Assembly: GCA_958450365.1 (NCBI GenBank)
Contig: CAUEEP010000728.1
Coordinates: forward strand, 1,488,001-1,552,000
DNA length: 64,000 nt
Reading direction: 5' to 3'
From: Mesorhabditis belari
Lineage: Eukaryota > Nematoda > Chromadorea > Rhabditida > Rhabditidae
This document shows, piece after piece, positions 47,001 through 57,662 of the stretch. The position numbers and the translations under genes are program-made. Under the pieces are notes generated by a model. That model made no database searches. It was not told the origin of the DNA and was given only the letters and a program-made list of their open reading frames with translations. Each line of letters starts with the position of its first letter. Within the stretch, counting starts at the first letter, position 1.

Positions 47001-48315
47001 TATATGGCACGTTTCCTTGTCAATCCGAAAAAGGTTTGTTTAATGTAAAGATGAAAATGTTTGATTGTAAAGGCTTTGAAAGCGTAGAGAATTTGTTTTT
47101 ATTAAGGGTTAAATTTTTTTAGTGGGATTTCGTCAGCTCCACTTTAAACATCATCGATTTGTTCACGATTCTTCCATTCATCATTGAAGAGTTTCTCCCG
47201 CTGAAATGGATGAAAGAGATCCGAGGTGAGCAAAAGAAAAAGAAATTCTTCAGAAAAGCAACGAAAACTTCAGGTGCAATGCTAGTGATTCGAGTGATGC
47301 GGTTAGCTCGAGTGGCACGAATTTTCAAGCTCGCTCGATACAGTACAGGTAACTTTTTAGGAAAAAGATCAATAGTTCTTGTAGTTCACTTGCAATAGTT
47401 CACTTGCAATAGCTCACTTGCAATAGCTCACTTGCAATAGTTCACTTGCAATAGTTCACTTGCAATAGCTCACTTGTAAAGCTAAATCTCTTTGCCAGGC
47501 ATAAAACTCAATCTCTTAGGTCTTCGAGCTTTCGGTCAAACGATGAAGAAAAGTGCGGCCGAGTTGTCGATGCTGGGAATGTTCTTGGTGACAGGTGAGG
47601 CTAATAAAACAATTTCTTAAGGTATAATTTACATTTAACGAGGTAGCGAGATAAAAAAGCGTCCATTCTTTAGGCATAATGCTCTTCTCGACGGCGATCT
47701 ACTTTTTCGAGCGCGATGAACCGAACTCGAAATTCTACAGTATCCCCGCAGCGTGTTGGTGGTGTAAGTTTTAGTGAACAATAAAAAAAATCTTTCGTAT
47801 CTGAATATTTTATCATCAAATATTCACATGAACGCTATTTTCAGGCGTGATCACAATGACAACAGTCGGTTATGGAGATCTTGTGCCAGTGACAACAGGT
47901 GAGTCACAAAAAGAAGATGATCTAAAGCTGCTGGGCTGATTTAGTTCTTATTGTTTCAATTCTAATGGTAAAATCACAAATTACGGTATACTGATAACAC
48001 TTTGAAGACTTTGACTTTGACTTTGATGACTGATGACTTTGAAGCTATGGACTTTGAAGCAAAAAAAACTTTGGGGCCTGAACTTAAAATAGGAAAGAAT
48101 ACAATACCCAAACAAATTTAGGCGGTAAAGTGGTGGCCGCGGTTGCCTCAGTGTGCGGAATTATCGTTTTGGCTTTCCCAATCTCGATGATTATCGACAA
48201 ATTCGCCGAATCGACCGGTCATTGGGGAACCGATGACGAGGAACCAACTGCACAACCATCAGGCAATCGACGACAAAAGAGCAAGAGGTGGCTGGCTGCA
48301 TTGAGCGGGAAATGA
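41092..48315 (+). CDS. voltage-gated potassium channel alpha subunit, Kv2 (Shab)/KVS-like
   Basis: Fifteen exons: 41092-41226, 42738-42827, 43210-43279, 43511-43650, 43800-43844 (end least certain), 44857-44933, 44981-45063, 45981-46059, 46976-47033, 47123-47225, 47274-47348, 47499-47594, 47674-47763, 47845-47898, 48122-48315; 462 residues. The T1 tetramerisation domain (about 28-160) opens with ITINVGGRR and carries the HX5CX20CC zinc motif of non-Shaker Kv channels (HRPLDVC, then CC 20 residues on). S1 is near 190, S3 contains NIIDLFTILPFI, and the S4 voltage sensor reads RVMRLARVARIFKLAR. The selectivity filter is TVGYGD. S6 ends LAFPISMIIDKF, so the usual PxP gate motif is PIS. WFTLEYMARF...PKKW and LARYSTG resemble Kv2 rather than Shaker. 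A pyrimidine-rich TTTTTCAG at 41073-41079, 12 nt before the ATG, could be a spliced-leader acceptor. AATAAA lies at 48577-48582. Intron 1 is swollen by transposon remnants. Confidence 0.92.
41294..42560. mobile_element. mariner remnant with nested MITEs (Kv intron 1)
   Basis: Ends TTAGGTTGAAAAGTTGATTG and, inverted, ...TTCTTGCCAACCTAA are mariner-like. The interior has the doublet MITE at 41392-41860 and a half copy of the GGGAGTGGGACAAA element near 42083. No transposase reading was recovered. Confidence 0.55.
41392..41860. mobile_element. doublet MITE, TACCGTATTTTCTC family
   Basis: Unit 1 is 41392-41613 and unit 2 runs to 41860. Both contain GAGCCGAGTTGAT-type and CATCGATAGGTTCTGATAAG blocks. 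It matches the reverse complement of 14953-15398, including the linker CCAGGTTAAGCTAGTAG. Confidence 0.85.
42868..43082 (+). repeat. 8-bp minisatellite TCTGTCCG
   Basis: About 27 units of TCTGTCCG/TCTGTTCG in an intron of the Kv gene; the 8-base period opens frames on both strands. Confidence 0.95.
43960..44567. mobile_element. palindromic MITE, GGGAGTGGGACAAA ends
   Basis: AAATTGGGAGTGGGACAAAT...GCGCACCCGGACATTTGCGC at the left is mirrored at the right. It lies in a Kv intron; a half copy is at about 42083-42180. Confidence 0.85.
45541..45813. mobile_element. palindromic MITE, TACCGTAAATACTG family
   Basis: Complete copy in a Kv intron. Its core contains the perfect inverted pair around CCCTGAAATTCAGGG. 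Confidence 0.9.
46172..46762. mobile_element. palindromic MITE, TATTGGGTCGATGGAAAAG family, with tRNA-like B-box arms
   Basis: Ends match the 13831-14184 element. The inner arms near 46495-46515 and 46612-46635 are GGTGGGAGTCGAACCAGC and its complement, each a tRNA B-box/T-arm sequence. It lies in a Kv intron. Confidence 0.82.
47383..47478 (+). repeat. ~16-bp minisatellite in Kv intron
   Basis: Six units of AGTTCACTTGCAAT / AGCTCACTTGCAAT. Confidence 0.9.
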
Positions 48316-49523
48316 GAGAGTTTTTGAGTGGAAAATCGTGAAAGCTGTAAATGATAGACCGTGTTTCGTTGGGTATTCTAAAAAGTGTACTTGAGAGAAG
48401 GCTACTTTACTTCTTGAGAGGAACGATGAGTTTTCTAAAAGCTGCGCGCTTCGGGAAAGCTACCATAATCCCAGTGTCTTTAACAAAAGCTGCCGTAACG
48501 CTCTTTAAATCTCTTTAAATTTAGAAAGATTTTCAGGGTACGGTATCTTTCCTAGTAAGCGCACAGAAAGCGATTCAATAAAAAGGAGCACAGTTTAATA
48601 AACATATTAATGTCTTGGGTCTTTCTAACAATATCGATATCAAAAACTAATTTTATTATTCAAACTAACGCTTTCTAGATACGTCTTCTAATCAACTTGC
48701 TGCACTCACAACCGCTTATCTAACAAGTTTGAAATTTTTCTTAACAATAACCCATTGTGCCCTGAACATTCCGTGAAATCATTGGTGCTATTTTTTTTGT
48801 TTTTTTTCCAAAGTTTAAAAGAGTCCGATTCGTTTCCGGTAAACTGTGATTCCCCGCTTCTTGACAAATAACACAATACAGTTGGTGCAATTGCTAAATG
48901 ACCAAAGATTTCATGTGTAAATAATATTTACTAAATACAACTACCTATGTAATTTGATAATTTTTTGCTGATACATTTGTTAGTTATTTCTTTTTTTTCT
49001 CTTTTACGTGTGATCTCCCAAAGAAAACGTCGGTATATTAAAATTTTGTCCATACTTTGTTCGAACAATAAATTATCTTTCAATTCAAGAAAGAAATGCA
49101 AAAGAGCTTTTTGAGTTCAAAAGTTTCTTGGCAAGAATTTCATTTTTTCGGAATAAACAGCAGGCCAAGAGTCCTGTAACTCTTTATTGTTTCATTAAAG
49201 ATTAGTTTTTATCGTTGCTTTTCCTATTAACTACTTTTAACATGTATTTTGATCATTATTTTATTCGAGCAATAAATTATACTCTCCAAGACAATGCCAA
49301 AATGACTAAAAAAAAAGAACACACTGGCTATTATGACAAACAGAGAAATGACTATGACAAAAAGCTAGGGTAAATCACAGAAAAAACTTAGCACGGAGAA
49401 CAGAACGAATCATTGCAGAAGAGGCACTTTCGTTTCTTTTCCAAGGAGAACACTGATAAGAGCTGGTCCATACCTTAAAGGAAGTATTAGTATAGATAGA
49501 TTAACTGTTTACAACATTATCAG
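48316..49523. other. intergenic between Kv and aminopeptidase 3' ends
   Basis: Tail-to-tail region. AATAAA at 48577-48582 (plus) and TTTATT at 49193-49198 (minus) are candidate poly-A signals. No further gene seen. Confidence 0.6.
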
Positions 49524-52500
49524 TTAGGAAGTCAGTAAAAGTAACCCAGTTGCACGATCTGCCACTTCACAAGGCGAGGCGATATCAAGATGCATCCACG
49601 AAATTCCCTCACCAAAATCGATGTGCGCTGCAATGAACAAGCCAGCGATCGCTGATGGAGGCCCCTAAAACAAGGCATTTTAAAATCCAAAATTCCAAGA
49701 CCATAAAATAAAAACTGTACCTCCATTTTTCCGAAATTGCTGTTGCGCATGTCGGCGATTGGAGATTTCAAATCGGAGAAGTGCATGTCGGGAGCGAACA
49801 GCATCGATTTGACAAGATCCCCTGACCGACGTCCGGCCAATTCGATCTAAAATCGAGATTTGAACTGTGATTTTTCAAAAACAAACTTGTTTTTCGTTCT
49901 CCTCCAGATTCGTCAAAACTGCAGCATGGTGTTTACCCGAAATGTAGGCTTGAGCACCAGTGAGCGTTGCCATATCGATGATCGTTGTAGCCTAAAGAAA
50001 ATTTTTTTAAGTGTCAAAATTTGCGATGTACCCCAAGCGTATTTTTTGCGTAGAAGACTCCATCAGCGAGCACAAGTCGCCCCTCAGCATCTGTGTTGTT
50101 GATCTCGACCGTTTTACCCGAGAGCATTCGAATCACATCATCAGGCTTACTAAAAAGTATTTGACTAAGCTACTCTTAAAAGGTCAGCCCTTTTCAAAAA
50201 AAACCCACTTGGCTTGCGGCGAAATGTTATTCTCGGCGATGCACAGGCAAACGTGCAGCTCTTGCTTGAACCCTGATTGCACCAAAGTCGCAAACGCTTG
50301 CAGCAATGCGGCGGCTCCTCCCATATCCTAAAATCAAATATTATTCGAGATAAACCATTATTTTATTACAATTTTCATGCTAGGCATTGCCGTCTTTCCT
50401 TTGATTTGCATGCCACCGGTGTCGAAGACGATTCCTTTTCCAACAAGCGCGTATTTGTGGTTACTACCTGTAAATAGTAAAATATCATTTGAATAAAAAG
50501 GATTAACAAACCTACTGGCTTGTAGCTGAGTACGACAAATGCCGGAGGAGTTGGACCAGCCTTTCCAACGTGGTAGATTCCGCCAAAGTTCTGTTGCAGC
50601 AACTCCTCGCCTCGAATGACATGATGCTTAACGTCGGGCAAACCGTCGGCCACTTTAATCGCTTCTTGCACGAACGCATCTAAAAGAAAAATGTAACTTT
50701 GGTGTTAGATGTTTGCTCAACAAAGAAAATATCTACGTACCCGTTGTCAAAATGTTTGGTGGGGTGTCGATCAACCGTGCAGTCTCCCTAATTGCTTTGA
50801 TAAGGTGGTTCAAATAGTTGACGTCATCTTCAGCAAGCGTCTAAACCTTGTTTAATTAAATAACATTGGCGTAAATCACCTTTCCATCGACGACAACCAC
50901 TTCGATGTCAATGTTCTTCAAAGTCGTGTCTTCTTTCGTCTTGAGTGAAAAAACGGGGAACGAACGAGCGACGGCTGCGACCGAAGAGATCACATCAGCA
51001 TACTCGGCCACCACTACGACTGATAGATCCTAAAAGAATTGTTTAAAGGTATTAACGGACACAAACTAACCGTAGCATTCGATGGCACTTTGTAGCCGCG
51101 AAGTTCCTTTGAAATGGCCGGCGAGTTGGAGAAAGCGTTGCCTCGAGAGACCTTGTCGGAGACTGCAACCACCTAAAAATGAAAATTACAAAGACGATAA
51201 AACACACAAAGCACCTTTGCCAAGTTGTAGAACAATGGGACGCTGCCGCTATCGGGTGTCAAGATATCGATTCCCCTCTTCCATTGCTCGGCGTTGAGAT
51301 GGTTGGCGAATTTCGGGGCCACAGTTTGATAGTCGAGCTTCTAAAGAAAAGTCTGTTGAAAAAAACAGTAAAGCGTTACAGTCTTCAGTCTAGCACTAAT
51401 ACTTTGTAGAACTCGTCAAGTATTGAAGATCTAAAACATAAGGGCACTTTTTTACTTTGTACCCCCCAAACACCAAGCAAAATTTTTGAAAATTTCTGAT
51501 TTTGGGGGGCGACGTTAAAAGTGAAAACAATATAGATTGTGGCATTTAGCAAAATAGTAAGATGGATAGTAGACATGGGCCTCGAGTCGCCGTCGAGTCG
51601 ATTCGAGTCACGAATCGACCCGGAACTTGACTCGAATATCAGGCAAAATTTTTGACTGCTTTAAATGCATATTTACAAAATTTAAATTTGCATTTGTTAA
51701 ATTTTTGAACATTTCTGATGTTGCTGGGGTGGGGGGGGCACACAAAGTAAAAAAGTACCGACATAAGATACTGATCAACCATTTAATATAATATTTTACA
51801 AGATAAGCTAAAAAATAACCTTCAGGTGACTCTCCTTGCCAATGATGATGAGAGCGGTTTGCGGAAGAGTCTTCGCGCTGAGGCCACCACGAACCGTTAG
51901 CATGTTTCCTGAAATAAAGAAACGATTAGAAAGAACAGAAAGTTGAAAACAAGGAATGGGAAGGACATCTCACAGCGACCTTGAAAAACTCACTGAATAA
52001 ACTTTTTGTCAAGAACATTTGACCTTATTTTTGGTGGAAACACGCCAGGCAATTCATCAATTTTGAAAGGGAGCTCAAAAAAATGGGCCGAGAAAGCGCA
52101 AAATAGCGAGCGGTCGAGCGATCAACACAAGAAAGGCGTACACCCAAGCAACTAATGCGTAAACGTTTGAAGGATTTAAAGTTAGCGACCAGCTTCTGAA
52201 AGAAAACCAAAATCAAAAATCATTTCAAATGGGGAATGCCAACTAAAGGATTTGTGGAAGCATATACAATTTTGGAGCCGAATCAAATGAAAATATTGTG
52301 GCGAGAGAAAAAAAAGTCGTAGGCGGTGATTCAGACAAAATTATCTAAATTTTTCTCGCTGCAGTGCAAATTTCCGATTTCCTTTTAAAAATTGCGTGGT
52401 GCTAGCAAAAGCACCAAATTATTTGCGCCGCGTATCATTTGCGCCAAATTTGCGCTTTTCAACACACTTTCCTACCAACTCTGATTGTTTATTCTTATTT

Positions 52501-53684
52501 TTTAACTACTTTTTCGTGTCGACGATGCTCGCTATTTTAACGCATTCGCCAGATCTGAAAATGGCACAAAATCGTTATAAAGAGCAAAAAGCCCAATCAG
52601 AGACAAAAAAATGACCATTTTTGGGGCTGTATATTTATTTAAACGTGTTTTCTAATTGAAAACAGCGGGAATTAAAATTGTGAAGCGCAGAATACTGAAA
52701 AAAAGTTATTTGTTACAGTGTTTTTCATGAGCGTAAATTTAGCGCAAATTATAGACGGCGCAAAAAACGCGGCGCTTTTGCTAGCACCTCGAAATTGCTA
52801 GAGCTGTGGGATTTATCACCAAAAGGGGTGCTTGTTAGATTTCTAAAAATATTTAAAGTCAGCTAGTGCTGGGAATAGATTTTGCGCTCAAATCATCCCA
52901 TCCCATCACCCCTCAAACGTGTCATTACTCTCGTTTTATCTCGTACACAAAACTTGTCGAAAAGCTGTCAAATGGGTGCCCTAATCGGCTTTTCCGAGAA
53001 GATCGTTTCCAGTGTATAATTTTATGAAGCCGACAAAGACAAAAAGGAGAAAACTCACCCTGATAAGCGGATAATGGAGTGAGGGCCGGCACCTAAAATA
53101 CACATCACACTTGAAGTTGTTATAGTGTAAGGGTTTTGAAAAATGATGTAAGAGAGCTGTTTGTTGGGGGATGCTTTGGTTCAGAGTTTTCAGGATTCAC
53201 TTACGCATTTTTCTTTGTAAATTCATAAGCCAAGTATCTACTTCTAAAGCTGGTTAACTTGCCGTTTTGTGAAAAATCGGACAATTTAACCTTTGGAACT
53301 TTCTTGATTCTCCCAATTGATTAAAGTTTCTCACGAGATTGTAAGCTATTCAGTTGAGCGCGTGGTCAAACTTTAGCTGACGTAAACACTTGTTCGTTTG
53401 TGTGTAGACTCAAGAATGAAAACGCGCCTTTCCTGGTGCACTCAATTCATCGCTTTTTCTCAAAGCAAAACTTTGAACACGTGATAAAATGAGGATACAC
53501 CAAGACAGATTCTTTCTTATATCTTAACTATTCAAACATAAGATTCACTCACATTTCCAATAAAGTCAAGCCTCGGCGTTTTGTTGTTGTTCCGCGTGTA
53601 ACCTGCAATAATTGTGGGAAGTAGAAGAAGAAGACCGATCTTCTGAATTAAAACGAAACAAGAAAATCGTCGTTTCGGCATCAT
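49524..53684 (-). CDS. lap-1: M17 leucine aminopeptidase, lap-1-like, with possible signal-peptide exon
   Basis: Fourteen minus-strand exons: 53684-53553, 53092-53059, 51908-51820, 51340-51215, 51172-51071, 51029-50880, 50840-50741, 50679-50512, 50467-50370, 50327-50209, 50149-50032, 49991-49887, 49846-49721, 49664-49524; all phases agree, 535 residues. It is a zinc metallopeptidase that removes N-terminal residues. Seen motifs: [16 protein letters not shown] and [15 protein letters not shown] (the metal-binding and catalytic core of family M17), [13 protein letters not shown], and a C-terminal [16 protein letters not shown]. The expected lap-1-type protein (about 490 residues) would start near MLTVRGG (ATG at 51903-51901), which directly follows a TTTCAG acceptor. 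The two upstream exons add about 55 residues starting with a signal-peptide-like stretch ([20 protein letters not shown]), so there may be two starts. Orthology to C. elegans lap-1 is from recognition of the family. Confidence 0.9.
51446..51762. mobile_element. inverted-repeat element in aminopeptidase intron
   Basis: CACTTTTTTACTTTGTACC.CCC... at the left pairs with GGGGGGGC.CACAAAGTAAAAAAGT at the right; inner AAATTTTTGAAAATTTCTGAT blocks pair as well. Confidence 0.65.
52376..52800. mobile_element. palindromic MITE in aminopeptidase intron 2
   Basis: GTGGTGCTAGCAAAAGC at the left and GCTTTTGCTAGCACCTC at the right; further inside GCGCCAAATTTGCGC/GTAAATTTAGCGC. Confidence 0.75.
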
Positions 53685-54118
53685 CAGTTCCTGCTTTTGG
53701 AAATTTACAATCAACATTTATATGTGGTGCTAAATTTGCTCAACTGAACAACTGGGACTCTATTTTTACGCCACCATTTTTGTTGATTGGTCAATAGAAA
53801 TCGTGCATAATGAAGAGGTGTTTGGGTTATTTTCAGCGACGTGTAGGAAATCCAGATTTTCTGTCGAATAGAGCAAAACCAACCGTAAAGCACAGTAAAA
53901 TGATGAAAACACTAGCTATACTGTTGTGCTATAGTAACTGCAAAGTACAGTATCGTACAGCAAAGTACAGTATCGTAACGGTGAGACAGAACTATAGTAT
54001 GGACCTCTCTAAACTAGAGGTCTAAACCTAACAAGTAATACTAAGTAAACAATACCTTTCTAAACTTGTCAACTTTGAAAACCTACCATAATTTCATTTC
54101 TATCTAATCTGATATCTG

Positions 54119-54647
54119 GGGGTAGGCTAATTTCCGCCATTTTATTTGCGCAACTCGCCATAACTTTCTTCTAAGTCGGCCAATCTTTATGATTTTGGTG
54201 TAATTTTGTAGATCTCAATAAGTGCAACAAAATGAAACCAAAATCATAAAGATTGGTCCACTTAGAAGAAAGTTATGGCAAGTTGCGCAAAGTAGCCACC
54301 CCATCGAACAATACAAAGCAAAGATAACTATTCTAGTCTTGAAGTTATGATACTGTAGCTACGCCGTACAAAGAAGTCTAGACTTGGCAAACCCAAGAGG
54401 ATTGAAGTCAAGCAAGTACTCAGCTCAGGCTGTAATTGTATCGATGGGGGTGGCTACTTTGCGCAACGCGCCATAACTTTCTTCTAAGTGAACCAATCTT
54501 TATGATTATGGTTTCATTTTGTTGCACTTATTGAGCTCTACAAAATTACACCAAAATCATAAAGATTGGTCCACCTAGAAGAAAGTTATGGCAACTTGCG
54601 CAAAAGACCCAATTGCGCAAATAAAATTGCGGAAATTAGCCTACCCC
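54119..54647. mobile_element. palindromic MITE, GGGGTAGGCTAATTTCCGCC ends
   Basis: Left GGGGTAGGCTAATTTCCGCC is mirrored at the right. The block GAAAGTTATGGC.A.TTGCGCA recurs four times in alternating orientation with CCAATCTTTATGAT. About 550 bases before the TTR gene. Confidence 0.85.
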
Positions 54648-55200
54648 GATATCTGTTTTCAATCTCCTTTAAATAGATTAAATAAACTAGAAACAGGATT
54701 ACGGTAGCTTTAGAAAGTCGCCCATTTTTTAGACAACACATTGCTCAAGGGGAAACTGTTGTAAATTTTTCAAACTTTCCCCTCATCAATGACTTCATTT
54801 TCTTATCACACAAAAATCTCCATCAATTCTATTCTATTTTTGAGATCTTTCCGAGTTTCACTTCCGGATCACTACTATTTTGAGTATGAATGGATCGATT
54901 TTTGAGTCTTCTCCAGAAACAAACAACGGTCGGCCATTTTCAGTCTTCTTATCAAGCGGGACAAAGTCGTTTAAAAAGCCCAATAAACGAAAGTAGACTG
55001 CTCATTCCGAAAAATACATTTTCCCCAGTAAACAACTTGCTTTCTGGTTTTAAACTTTGATAAACATTTTACTTAAAATATAGGCAGCCAATTAAATCCT
55101 TCCAAATTGTATCTTCCCACTATTGTCTTTTAGATTCACCTAGTTTATTTTGTTTGAAACTATTACCAGCATAGCTCACCCGTCAACAATCGCATTTAGA

Positions 55201-56567
55201 ATGAAAACTATTCTATTGGTGAGCGTTGCGCTTTTAGGATTAGCCATCGCGATGAGGGATCAATCAATCGCCGTTAAGGTTCGTCTTAAAAGGAATCTAT
55301 TTTTTTTGTAAAAAAATATCACTATATATACTCTAATATCATTATAAATACAGTTGTTTATTCATTATTGAAATCATTATGTCATTTAGGGACGATTGGT
55401 CTGTGGTTCGAAGCCGGCTAGTAACGTGCGCGTGAAGCTCTGGGAGGAGGATAGTGGTTGGTCTTGATCAAAAGCACTAGATAGATAATTAATAAACGAA
55501 GAAACCAAATAGGAACTAATTAGGAACTATACAGTAACCAAATAGGAACTAAATAGGAATTATAGAGTAACCAAATAGGAACTAATTAGGAACTATACAG
55601 TAACCAAATAGGAGCTATAAAGGAACTACATAGGAACTAAATAAGAACTAAATAGGAACTATACAATAGCCGAATAGGAACTATAAAGGAACTAAATAGG
55701 AACTATGAAGAACTATATAGTAAAGTGATTAATAAACATAGTAAAGTGATTAATAAACATAGTAAAATCAGCTTAAAGTAAAAACACAATATTTTTGCCT
55801 AGGACCTGATCCGGATGACCTCCTCGATCAAGGTTACACTGACGGAAATGGAGAGTTTAGCTTGCAGGTAGATAAAAAAAAGAGATGTTTACAGTATATT
55901 AAAGCAATTGATTCACAAGTATTAAAAACTACACTTTGACATTTTAAATAGAAAATGTCCGATGACTTGCATGAGTACTTTTAGGGTGGAACCGCCGAGC
56001 TCACCCCAATCGATCCGATCTTCAAGGTTTATCACGATTGTGACGATGGAATTATGGTAATAGAATCTCTCAAGGAAATAAATATCACATATTAGCAAGT
56101 ATTTAGTACCAAAAATTTAGCCTGGGCATCGAAAAGTGAAATTTGGCCTCCCCAAATCGTATATCACAGAAGGAAAGACCCCGAAAAAGGTTTGGTTTCA
56201 AAAAGTAATAAATAAAATAGTTAAATATAATAATTAAATATAATAAATTTAGATAATATTCTAAAATTCTAGACTTTTGATATTGGAGTGCTGAATTTGG
56301 AGACGATTTTCGCGAAGGAAGAGCGTGAGATGATCATCAGTCGACGAAGCCTGTGAGTGAGAGAATTGAAACATTTCCATAAAGAATCTATATCATCACT
56401 TCTATCACTTTTTTTTGAATAGTTTGTAACTTTATGAGTACCTGTATACTTAAAGAATGAGTATGACGTGAATCAATGAGTTGAATCAATGAGTAATTGT
56501 GCCTGAATTGAGTAATTGAGTAATTGATTTCAGTCGAGGAGCGCGCGACGATGACCACGACGATTGA
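55201..56567 (+). CDS. transthyretin-like (TTR) secreted protein
   Basis: Seven exons: 55201-55278, 55390-55456, 55803-55867, 55985-56056, 56121-56189, 56273-56352, 56534-56567; 154 residues, all phases agree. It begins with a signal peptide (MKTILLVSVALLGLAIAM) and continues with the family pattern: IAVKGRLVCGSKPASNVRVK, then KLWEEDSG, a D-rich turn (GPDPDDLLDQGYTDGNGEF), TAELTPIDPIFKVYHDC, and PGHRKVKFGLPKSYIT before a short acidic/basic tail. This is the nematode TTR-like family of small secreted beta-sandwich proteins; the ligand is unknown here. CATTTAG ends two bases before the ATG and could be a spliced-leader acceptor. Intron 2 contains a minisatellite (55490-55765). Exon boundaries and length are typical of the family. 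Confidence 0.93.
55490..55765 (+). repeat. minisatellite in TTR intron 2
   Basis: Degenerate units of AACCAAATAGGAACTA, followed by two AAAGTGATTAATAAACATAGT units. Confidence 0.88.
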
Positions 56568-56754
56568 GCGAAATGAATCTCTATTGATTGTCTATCATTT
56601 TTTTTAAAAACTTAGTTTTTCTCAATCCTAATCATATTGTATTGATAAATTCATTCATTAAAATTCATTCATTATCATTAAATCATTAAAAACTATCACA
56701 AATTTACACCTTATTGACAAAAGATTTTTGAATTTTTGGGAACAATCTTTACTT

Positions 56755-56910
56755 CCAATTGAGGTCTGTATATTGGGTCTGTATATTGAGGTCTGTATAT
56801 TGAGGTCTGTATATTGAGGTCTGTATATTGAGTTTGTATATTGAGGTCTGTATATTGAGTTTTGTATATTGAGGTCTGTATATTGAGGTTCAATTGAGGT
56901 TCAATTGAGG
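56755..56910 (+). repeat. ~16-bp minisatellite GGTCTGTATATTGA
   Basis: About nine units, ending in three GGTTCAATTGA units. Confidence 0.9.
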
Positions 56911-57662
56911 TTCAATTTTAAACCTAAAACCCTTTCTTTATCTATCTGGGATCAAATCGAAAGTCTCGAGATCCCGTTTTCCCCAGGCCAAAGAGATGAT
57001 CGGCTATGACGGCTCAATGAGTGAGCCCTCTTGTGATGGACGGACAACTGACATGGGTGATCACTCTGCCTCACACCTGCTATGTCCCCTTTTCCATCCC
57101 TTTCATTGAGCTTTTCCCCTTTGCTCATAAAGTTTTTCTTTCAAGAAAACATTGTCGATCTTCGTGTGTTGTGCCCTTTTCCCCCTTCCCTGCCCCGTTT
57201 CGCTCTTTTGAAAAATTACGTTTTTGTTTTCGATTTTCGTGCAAAATGTGTGGATTCAAAGATGGAGGAATTTTGAAATTCTTTCTATAATGTTTTTGAA
57301 ATGATTTTTATATCGAAAATTTTTATCCTCAAAACTTTTGCTTTGGAAACGATTTTGGAAACTCTCGCTTTATTTTCATTATTGTTTTTATCGTTTGATC
57401 GTTCGCAAAAAGCGCTTAAAGCTTTGTTTCTAAAAGATGCACTTTAAAAAAGCTACCGTATGACAAGTTTTTAAAGACAAAATCAATCGTAGAGTCTGTC
57501 AATGATTGCCAATGAAAAAAAAGCCATTGTTTCCATTAATTCAATTGTTTCAAAAACTTCAGGATTACGATAGCTTTCCTAAAGCACTTCTTTTACTGAA
57601 CTTATTGAACTCAAAGCTAGCCCTTTCAATGTTTATATTTATTTTCCTGTTTTTTCCAGATC
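56911..57662. other. intergenic upstream of the 57663 gene
   Basis: No supported gene; presumably includes the promoter. Confidence 0.4.

Noticed and set aside
57021..57290. An 89-codon open frame starting MSPLVMDG
   Set aside because: No acceptor, conserved motif or poly-A signal; composition is like the surrounding intergenic DNA.
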